Shown here: positions 57,073 through 64,000 of the stretch, piece by piece
How positions within the stretch are numbered: the first letter of the stretch is position 1
How the letters are laid out: each line of letters opens with the position of its first letter
Assembly (NCBI RefSeq): GCF_002994745.2
Contig: NC_037090.1
Span: 35,149,001-35,213,000, forward strand
Reading direction: 5' to 3'
Length of the DNA: 64,000 nt
DNA from: Rosa chinensis
Taxonomy: Eukaryota > Streptophyta > Magnoliopsida > Rosales > Rosaceae
Made by a program: the position numbers and the translations under genes
Notes under the pieces: generated by a model
Seen by the model: only the letters and a program-made list of their open reading frames with translations
Database searches by the model: none
Told to the model about the DNA's origin: nothing

Positions 57073-58899
57073 TCAGCCGTGTTCTATAGAACAATTTTTG
57101 ACTTTGACTTTTTTCAGGCTATTAGATGGGTCATTCACTTCTTTCTTCTTGTCAGCTCCTAGAATGCTCAAACCAGAGCGTAGAGTGATCTTATTAACCT
57201 CGGGTTCTGGCTTATCAGAGCTTTCGTCGTCCTCCTCGGTGTCTGATCCCTTAAGACCCTCGATGGTGACCATGCAACACTCAAGCACTTCCTCACCATC
57301 CTCTTGTTATTCAGCTTCGAGAAGTTCCTTAGGCAAGAATTCCCGTAGAGTGATTGGCACCCTCGGTGGTTGTTCATACTCTTCTTCATCAAGGATCTGA
57401 ACTTTCTTGGGGCTCTCTTCTTCTTTTTCTTGTTTCTTAAGGACGGCCTTCTCCTGATCTTAACTCCAGATTGAGTGGAGGATCCCGTGTTAACAGGACG
57501 GTGCTTGAACACTTTGGCCAATGTCTTCCACTCGTCTGCTGACCCATCTGAATCTTCTAAATCTTCCCAAATGTCAAAACTCGGTGCTATCATTAGCTCA
57601 TACAGACTCAGAATTTTTGGATTCCCAAGGTAAGGCATATCTGGATGCGCATGAACAATCTTGACTTCATTGTCTACCTGGAAAGCGATGCGTATAGCAC
57701 CCTCTGGTAATGAGACTGTTGCAGCCTTTGTTGGTGAGGGAATTTACCTTGGACCTTCCTCAACCACACTTGCAATGCAGTTTTGTTTGGAGACGAATCA
57801 ATCTCTATTTCCTGATTGTTAATCATCTCTTGAATTAAATCTTTAAGGATGTAGCAGCCCTTTAGCGTGTAACAGACCAAGCGATGGTACCTACAATACG
57901 TGGGGTCGTTGATCCTATTCATTTCAACAGGGCGTTTTGGCTCTGGGAGCTTTATGGCTTTTGCTGGAAGAAGTTCATCAAAGATCGAGTCTACATCATC
58001 GTCATCAAATGAATACTTGACCTGTCTTCTTTCTTTCCATGTAAGCCCCCGTGGTCGCTCATCCCTTCCTCGATTACTGTTGCTCGCATTGTTCTTTTCC
58101 GTTTTGATGAAGGTGGCCATTGACTCTCCCTTCTTCACTGCAGGTTTCTTGAGGTCATTTTTCTTTTCCCCAGTCTGAACTTTTAGAGTTAGCATCTTTT
58201 GGCGAGCTATCTGTCTTTCCATGCCTTTGAAACCAATGAGTCAAAAGTTTGAGGCACTGCGGTGCTAACAAATTCGCAATATCCGGAAGCAAGTTGTTGG
58301 CGCACATTTGAACGGCAGACTGTTCAGTCAGCTTCTCAGGGCATTAGAGGTTCAGGCTTCTCCACCTTGTGATAAAGTCATTGGCGTTTTCTCCCACCTT
58401 TTGTCTTGCATCAGCCAAGTCAATGATTGAGAACTTTTCCTTGGAACTGACAAACTGTGCCAAGAATGCTCTCTACATGTCGTCCCATGTTGTAATGGAC
58501 CCTGGCTGAAGCTGGGTGTACCATGTGAATGCGGACCCTTTGAGGGATTGAACAAATTGCCTAACCAAAAAGGCATCCAGTTGGGAAGTCTCTCTGCAAG
58601 CTGAGTGGAAGTGGGCCAGAAGTTCGTGAGGAGAGCCATTTATCCCATCAAACTTATCAAAAGTGGGCCTCTGATACCCTTTGGAGAAAGGTATGGCATC
58701 ATAGTGGAGAGGATATGGCTTCCTGTACCCAATTACAGGAGGATTCAGCGATAACTGAAATTCTTTGATCCCCTCGGCTATCATTCTTTGAGCTGCCTAT
58801 AGAACCTCCACCTTCCTCATGTTTCCGTTCTGAAAACTGATACGCCGTGTCCTTGTTCTTGCCTTTGTCATTCGCCATAAGGGCTAGTTGTGCTACCAA
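57073..58899 (-). pseudogene. Tat element gag, frameshifted
   Basis: Minus strand. 58473-58784 is the capsid-type domain (FDKFDGINGSPHELLAHFHS, LVRQFVQSLKGSAFTWY, ITTWDDM). 58352-58639 continues in another frame. 57674-58222 holds a basic segment (RDERPRGLTWKERRQVKYSF) and the Tat-type knuckle YCRYHRLVCYTLKGCYILKD. 57168-57638 is the acidic C-terminal part. Several shifts are needed to connect them. Role in an intact element: particle assembly. Confidence 0.85.
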
Positions 58900-59165
58900 C
58901 GCAGCTACTTCAGCCTCCTTTTCTTCTATTTTTTTGGCTGCTGTTGCTTCTATTTCAATACGCCTCTTGGCCTCCTCTTCCTGCCTTCGGATTGCCTCAA
59001 ACTCAAGCTAAGCTAACCTTCTCTGCAACTATTGCATCTGCTCTTCCGGCCTTTGCGGGTTAGCTACCAGCACTTATGCACCATCGGGCTCTCTGCTTTC
59101 ACTGCTTTCTAAACCCTGTGAGGAGCCGCCAGTTTGCGATTTTTGCGGCTGGGACATTCTTTCTA

Positions 59166-59951
59166 TTACAGATGTCTCATAGAGTGGATTATCTTTCCAC
59201 GTTTGCCTTCATCTTTTGATGCAGTACCCACTGAAGAAGCATCTTTAGGCATCATTTTGTGAGCCTTGTTGCGGGTGACTGGCCCTGAGTAAGAGTCATC
59301 TTTGAAAACCTGATACCCTTTATTTCTAGCCCCCTTTGGCCTCCCTGCGTGCTTTGATGGTGCATCGAGGGCCTTGATTACCCCTTCGGCTATTTGCTTT
59401 GGGTCGATGTTTTGACCTTCCCGTATGATAACTCTTTGTGAAGAGGTGGTGGATTCTTGAGCCACTAAAGCTTCGTCTTCATCCTTCTCCTCAGTAGAGG
59501 TCACCATCACACTCTCAGTGCTAGGTAGGTAGACCGGAATGGTGCCAACCATGAAATGAGCTGGCATGTGGGCCTTAGTAGCTGAAGGAGTCTTGGGAAC
59601 GTTGGTGGTTTTGACCTGAGTTGGTGTCAACTGAGCAATTTCCGCCAAGATGGCGTCAATTGTTTTGGCCTCAGCATCTCTTTTCCTCTTAGCCCTAGCG
59701 GCTTTTTTCCTTTGGTTTCTGATGGCATTCTTTGAAGGGGTCATAACGATCTGAGTCTTGACAACCTTCACAACCTTCTTATCTTGTTTGGCTCCAAGCT
59801 TGGGCTTCGTCATGCTCCGGGTGATGGGTGCATGGCCAATCACGATGGACATACGATGACCAGTCCTTTTTGTGTTGTCGCCAACTGCTAGGAACTTGTG
59901 GAAGAACACGGTAACTTGTGGTGCCATTGTCTTGTTTCCTAAAAAACACAC
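59166..59951 (-). CDS. ORF1 upstream of gag in the Tat element, AT-hook-like
   Basis: Minus strand, 261 codons, the first ORF after the primer-binding region. It is open from end to end, unlike the rest. Sequence: a Lys/Arg-rich region (IRNQRKKAARAKRKRDAEAK, residues 76-96) that could be a nuclear localisation signal, an acidic middle (STEEKDEDEALVAQE), and GRPKGARNKG at 203-212, which resembles an AT-hook. Tat elements often have an extra ORF of unknown function before gag, and this may be one. Start codon uncertain: the ATG at 59951 or the internal MAPQVTVFF. I recognise no enzyme. Confidence 0.65.
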   Translation of the reverse strand: MCFLGNKTMAPQVTVFFHKFLAVGDNTKRTGHRMSIVIGHAPITRSMTKPKLGAKQDKKVVKVVKTQIVMTPSKNAIRNQRKKAARAKRKRDAEAKTIDAILAEIAQLTPTQVKTTNVPKTPSATKAHMPAHFMVGTIPVYLPSTESVMVTSTEEKDEDEALVAQESTTSSQRVIIREGQNIDPKQIAEGVIKALDAPSKHAGRPKGARNKGYQVFKDDSYSGPVTRNKAHKMMPKDASSVGTASKDEGKRGKIIHSMRHL

Positions 59952-59999
59952 ACATAAAATACATTAGTATCTTCATAAAGGAGATGAAAAGGAGAATGG

Positions 60000-60024
60000 G
60001 TCCCACTGGGAGTGCCAAAAATTA
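60000..60024 (-). other. Tat element primer-binding region
   Basis: Directly after the 5' LTR on the minus strand the sequence is TAATTTTTGGCACTCCCAGT, then GGGAC. TGGCxCTCCCAGTGGGAC-like sequences in this position are usual for large gypsy elements of plants. The tRNA is not assigned. Confidence 0.6.
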
Positions 60025-60361
60025 TGTTGAGGAGAAATATGCACACAGTGAGCGTAAATGCCACCCAACATAATTTCACTTGTATTCACTAAAAGAAAAG
60101 AGTTTTAATTAGTTCAGGTTGGACCCATTGAAGACAGAATGTGTCTTTTAATTACAATCCCCATTACAGGGAAACACCCTTTGATTCCTATTATGAAGAA
60201 ATCAATTATAGGGATGTGTCTGTTTGTTTATTTTTGTGGCTGCGCCCAAATGTCTGAATGGGTTGCCTACGTACCCTTGGAGAGGGATCAAGCCATTCGT
60301 AGTTCAAGAGTTCCAATAGGTGTATGACCCATTGGAGGGTATGGCTTTTTGGAATAGGAAT
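60025..60361 (-). repeat. Tat element 5' LTR, end portion
   Basis: Starts TGTTGAGGAG on the plus strand (the 3' end of the LTR) and matches 38652-38985 of the solo LTR. It contains the hairpin motif TTGCCTACGTACCCTTGGAG at 60262. It stops at GGAAT, where LARD-B copy 2 begins at 60362. The rest of the LTR should lie beyond the window. Confidence 0.88.
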
Positions 60362-60692
60362 TGTTATTGTTTGTGATCGAGGGGGTCTAATTAACGTAAA
60401 AGAAAGAGAGAGGGAGAGAGAGACACACAAGAAGTATAGTGGTTCGTCTCCTGCCTTAGTGGGAGACTACGTCCACTTGAAAACTTAACTATGTGTGTTG
60501 GGCCTTGCGGCCCAAGGGGATTACATGAGATGTAATGGGCTGATGAGTAAGTAGGAAGGAGTCTCCTTTTATAGGGGAGGGAGGCTCCTTCCTTTACATG
60601 TTCTTCAATGTGGGACAAGAAGTCCCATTCTAGTCTAGAAATACATATTATGAAGGCAACTTGGCAAGGCAGGGAAGGTGGCTTGATTGACG
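60362..60692 (-). repeat. LARD-B copy 2, truncated terminal LTR
   Basis: TGTTATTGTTTGTGATCGAG matches TGTTAATGTTTGTGACCGAG at 61438. Similarity continues to GGGAAGGTGGCTT at 60692, where the other copies have CCCGG; beyond this the sequence is unrelated. The (GA)n stretch (60401-60420) and inverted TATA (TTTTATAGG, 60567) match the other copies. Confidence 0.88.
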
Positions 60693-61437
60693 GACCGCAA
60701 AGAATCGAAGGTTGCTGTTGCAAATATATATATATATATATATATATATTACACTTGCGTTGATCAAGCTTGGTGGTGGGACTTGGCGCCTAGAGTAGTA
60801 TCACTTCGCTCCAAGCCCAGCAGATGAGCTTCTGGTGGCTAGCGGTAGCGCTAGAAGGAGGATGGCCAGCGTGGTTTGCTGGCGCGTTGGAGCTTGCATT
60901 GACCAAGCGGAGGACGATGTCGACATCCAGCAGTGAGAGAGATGATCGAACTGAAGTTGACGATCGGGTAGCGGATTGCCCTAGGCTGCCGGCGGTGGTT
61001 CCAAGCGGAGGTCACTACCGCTGACACAATCTCGGCGGTGCCGCTGACGTAAGTTTCGGCGGTGCTGCTAACTGCAGTTTTGGCTTGTTCTAGAGGCTCG
61101 GCGCTGCCTGTTGACATAAACCCGGCAGTGCTGCATAGCGGTTTCTGGCCTTATGGCTGACGGAGGGAGCTTAGCAGAAGGAGTACGGTACGCCTGCTGG
61201 AGTTGGCGCTAGGAGGCGAGTGTGGGTGATGATTGAAGATAGGATGGGTGCCTAGAGAGGTTTTCTGGGCGTCCCGAGTAAATCATCAATTTTTTTTTTT
61301 GTATGTCAGCGTTGACTAACCTTTATCAGCGTTGACCAGCCATTGACCAGCATTGTTCGATGTTGACTAGCCCTATGGGCGTTGTGTAAATAGTACGTAA
61401 CGAAGCCTTTGTGTTGGCTTCCCACAGACAGCGCCAA
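60693..61437 (-). other. LARD-B copy 2, shortened 5' interior
   Basis: 745 bp. Near 61437 the primer-binding site reads TTGGCGCTGTCTGTGG on the minus strand, followed by the W-box-like TTGACT/TTGACC cluster (plus strand 61305-61375) and GCGGTGCC-rich DNA as in 43560-44350. It includes an (AT)n microsatellite (60724-60750). No coding sequence. Confidence 0.75.
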
Positions 61438-61924
61438 TGTTAATGTTTGTGACCGAGGGGGTCTAATTAACGTAAAAGAAAGAGAGAGAGAGAGAGACAC
61501 ACACAAGAAGTATAGTGGTTCGTCTCCCGCCTTAGCGGGAGACTACGTCCACTTGAAAACTTAACTATGTGTGTTGGGCCTTGCGGCCCAAGGGGATTAC
61601 ATGAGATGTAATGGGCTGATGAGTAAGTGGGAAGGAGTCTCCTTTTATAGGGGAGGGAGGCTCCTTCCTTTACATGTTCTTCAATGTGGGATAAGAAGTC
61701 CCATTCTAGTCTAGAAATACATATTATGGAGGCAACTTGGCAAGGCCGGGAAGGTGGCTTCCCGGTGAGCTATTGGCCGCTTCCGACTACCGTGGTGTAG
61801 ATTGGACATCGGGTTAAGGGATGCATGTCTCAGTTGGGCCCCACCATGGCTTATGGGCCCCCCAAGAGGGTGTTACTTATGCTTGGTGACATAGAAAATA
61901 GCCTTGCTAGTAGAGGTATGTACA
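61438..61924 (-). repeat. LARD-B copy 2, complete LTR
   Basis: 487 bp, TGTTAATGTT to GGTATGTACA on the plus strand, matching 47950-48459 in reverse. It holds the inverted repeat around the TATA box (GGAGTCTCCTTTTATAGG) and the (GA)n tract at 61477-61500. Confidence 0.92.
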
Positions 61925-62549
61925 GGTCCCCGCAGTCCCCAAGTAAGAGGAGCTTCTTGGTTAGGGAGTTATAATCATGAAGGAGTTATAATCATGAAGT
62001 CATCAAGCATAAGCAACCGAGCGGTACGAAGCCCCTACAAGTCCTCGAACTCCATAAGCAAGAAGGGACTCGTTAACCTGCACAACAAATACAAAAACAC
62101 GCATATGCAGAATGCTTGTTGTATTGAGCAACGTATATGAGTTGCATTGATATGCATTGGCATATACGAATGTACGATGTGCATGATACATGCTGATGTA
62201 TATATGTGAAAGACGCCGAGTATGATCGGTCATGATGTAAAAACTCGCGGGAGCATATGGTTGTGTGCATATGCGGATTGGCATGTGAATTGCATATGAT
62301 GCGCGTGTTGCTCGCAAGAGGACAAACGAGGTCGAGTTGACGAGGTTACGCTGGTGTAAGTTTCATGGGTGCCATGAAGGCAAGCGTTTGTATTTCGTGA
62401 ATGATGAATAGGCGAACGCTTGTGTTTGTTTGGTTTTCGCTCGTATTAATGGAACACGAAAAGAATTCAATTTGTTGCAAACGACAAATGGTAGAAGAAT
62501 TCAATGTTCCATTAATGTGTATTATGTGGAGGGGATCTGAGTGTAAAGC

Positions 62550-63130
62550 TTGGGAATGCCGGAAGGCAAGAGCGTGAAAGCTCGAGGGTGCCGGGAAGGC
62601 GTGAGCGGAAAGCTCAAGGGTTTCCAAGAAGGAGTGAGCGGTAAGCTCGAGAGTACCGGGAAGGCGTGAGCAGAAAGCTCAAGGGTTGCCAGGAAGGCTT
62701 AAGCTGTAAGCTCGGGGGTGCCGGGAAGGCGTGAGAGGAAAACTCGAGGGTTGTCGGGAAGGCGTGAGCGGTAAGCTCGGGGGGCACTAAGGCGTGAGCG
62801 GAAGCTTGAGGGTGCCACGAAGGCATGAGCGCGGAGCTCGTGGACGGAAGCTCTGGGGTGCCACGAAGGCATGAGCGCGGAGCTCGTGGGTTGCCAGGAA
62901 GGCGTGAGTGGTAAGCTCTGGGTGCCGTGAAGGCATGAGCGAAAAGCTCAAGGGTTGCCGAGAAGGCGTGAGCGGTAATCTCGGGGGTGCCAGGAAGGCT
63001 TGAGAGCGGAGCTCGTGAGCGGAAGCTTGAGGGTGCCACGAAGGCATGAGCGCAAAGCTAGTGGGTGCCGCTGAGGCGAGAGCTAAGAGCTTTGTGGTGC
63101 CGCTGAGGCAAGAGCGTGAAACTCTAATGT
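62550..63130 (-). repeat. 32-bp minisatellite of LARD-B copy 2
   Basis: Tandem units such as GGTGCCGGGAAGGCGTGAGC then GGTAAGCTCGGG, about 17 copies of 30-35 bp. They are the reverse complement of the 46600-47345 array, with a somewhat different unit consensus (GCGTGAGCGG versus CATGAGCGGG). Open frames such as 62614-63039 (minus) are by-products. Confidence 0.85.
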
Positions 63131-63179
63131 GATGCCTTGAGGCGTAAATGTAACTGTTACTAATTATGCTGGGCTATAT

Positions 63180-63660
63180 GTACAAGTCCCCGAAGTCCCT
63201 AGTCAATGAGGGTTTTCTTACGGGGTTGACACCAAAGCGTAGCTTTGTGCCCTATTGTGAGCATAATTAGTGCAAGTGCGTCGTCCATCTAGAATTGGTT
63301 GGAGTGAGCGCTTATGCCCTTTCAGGTGGGCCCCCTGCTAGGCCCGCCGAGGAGTCCCCCATTCCTGGTTATAGACCTCCGTATGGTCGGGGAATTGTTT
63401 GATGAGGGAAGCTGCGTATGAGCAGTGGGTGTTAGGTAGCGAACCTAATCTTTGATACCCAAGCGTCGGGGGTTAACCGTCGGATCAATGGCTACCGTGG
63501 GCTGCATTAACTGGTCCCTTTACTCTTTCCTGGAGGAGAAAAACTTGATCGCAATGCCGCTTAACGGTCATTGTCATTGTGAGGCGTTGCCTTACTGCTT
63601 GGCGGTTGGTCATAGACCATAGACTTGTGGAGTCTGAACCCGTTTTAGGTCTCTTTCCCG
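63180..63660 (-). other. Conserved non-coding block, copy 2
   Basis: Reverse-oriented counterpart of 46081-46580. It begins with AAGTCCCCGAAGTCCC (inverse of GGGGACTTCGGGGACTT) and includes AATTGGTTGGAGTGAGCGCT and AATCTTTGATACCCAAGCGT. No open frame is shared with the other copy. 63661-64000 continues as AT-rich LARD-B interior. Confidence 0.7.
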
Positions 63661-64000
63661 TGGGGAGAGTTTGACAAAGTATAGTGCATGGAGGCTAGAC
63701 CATATGTTTACATATAGAGTACATGTAATGTTTGTAGCTGTATGAACAATGAAAAATAAGTATAGCAAGTAATAATATATGGATCTTATGGCCATGTAAC
63801 ATGCACAATAGATAGTGGTAAGTGTGATGGGTGTCCATATAAAATTTTGGGAGTAGCTTCCGATGAAAGCTATGGAGCATTGTGAACTTAGAGCTTAACT
63901 AAAGCATGTTGGATCTGTTTGAGCGAGTTAGGTTGTGTTCAAGCAAGTTGGGTGTAGTTGAGCGGACACTATGCCAATAATGTCTTCAGACGACACACTT

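Larger units (their letters stand above)
36740..60361 (-). mobile_element. Tat-type Ty3/gypsy retrotransposon with antisense PMD gene (truncated, nested)
   Basis: Minus-strand element. Its 5' LTR begins at 60025 (only 337 bp before a LARD-B insertion). Its primer-binding region is 60000-60024. An upstream ORF (59166-59951), gag, protease, reverse transcriptase/RNase H, a second RNase H and integrase run down to 52345. Then come an antisense PMD gene (48837-51589), a polypurine tract (CTTGGGGGGCAAC on the minus strand, at 48746-48758) and the 3' LTR (48745 down to 38465 with LARD-B inserted). Pol order with integrase last defines Ty3/gypsy, and the extra RNase H defines the Tat/Ogre group. The left end of the 3' LTR is lost near 36740. 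Without nested DNA about 13.6 kb remain. No chromodomain follows the integrase. Confidence 0.88.
60362..64000 (-). mobile_element. LARD-B copy 2, tandem arrangement, runs off the window
   Basis: Minus orientation. A truncated LTR lies at 60362-60692, a short interior with primer-binding site at 60693-61437, a complete LTR at 61438-61924, and then the 3' interior (purine tracts, minisatellite, conserved block) to the window end. Similar to LARD-B at 38466-48459. LTR-interior-LTR-interior order indicates a tandem element produced by unequal recombination, followed by deletion. It interrupts the 5' LTR of the Tat element after GGAAT (60357-60361). Confidence 0.85.

Noticed and set aside
61306..61506. 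Open frame MCVSLSLSLSFTLIRPPR (also 60206-60430)
   Set aside because: It is the (GA)n microsatellite and the end of the LARD-B LTR translated; present in each LTR copy.

Overview
The window looks like nuclear DNA of a flowering plant, probably a eudicot (a rosid or Rosaceae origin is only a guess). It is AT-rich and almost entirely transposable elements. There is one recognisable host locus: a broken DJ-1/PfpI-type gene with plant splice sites and a tandemly duplicated last exon.

Region 1 (1-14.4 kb): the DJ-1D-like pseudogene lies on the minus strand at 10953-14123. A second copy of its last exon sits at 1265-1453. A complete but degenerate Ty1/copia element (Copia-1, 1619-10412, minus, 219-bp LTRs, target duplication TAATT) is inserted in the downstream copy of the duplication. 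Copia-1 carries a 2,003-bp solo LTR of another family (3950-5952, duplication GATGT).

Region 2 (14.8-36.3 kb) is a nest of terminal-repeat elements. The outer element has GTTGTGTGAT-rich ends and its right end is uncertain. It contains an 18.9-kb CACTA transposon (15288-34215, duplication CAT). That CACTA contains a second copia element (Copia-2, 17193-27909) and a hAT element (28171-31304, duplication GTAAGCAT). The 5' LTR of Copia-2 is split by another CACTA (17359-21072, duplication TCT). Both CACTAs carry exon-like pieces of host genes: an RpiA-like isomerase piece in the outer one and the first exon of argininosuccinate lyase in the inner one.

Region 3 (36.7-60.4 kb) is a very large Ty3/gypsy element of Tat type on the minus strand. 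It has dual RNase H, LTRs of about 3.3 kb, and an antisense gene for a plant-mobile-domain (PMD) protein plus a coiled-coil ORF between pol and the 3' LTR. Its 3' LTR is split by a non-autonomous LTR element, LARD-B (38466-48459, duplication CAAGC). The left LTR of LARD-B is itself split by a solo LTR of the Tat family (38652-41916, duplication CTTGC) and by a Mutator-type MITE (42217-43238, duplication TATCATTAA). The 5' LTR of the Tat element is cut by a second LARD-B copy in the opposite orientation (60362 to the window end), which contains LTRs in tandem.

All coding regions seen are damaged by stops, frameshifts or lost catalytic residues, so activity of any element from this window is unlikely. 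The most unusual signals are the antisense PMD and coiled-coil module, a set of eight copies of an 18-bp palindrome in the Tat LTRs, a recurrent TGCCTACGTACCC...CGTAGTTC hairpin motif, and LARD-B, which has a 32-bp minisatellite open in all frames, a W-box-like cluster and repeated polypurine-like tracts. All coordinates were read by eye, without alignment or database search.
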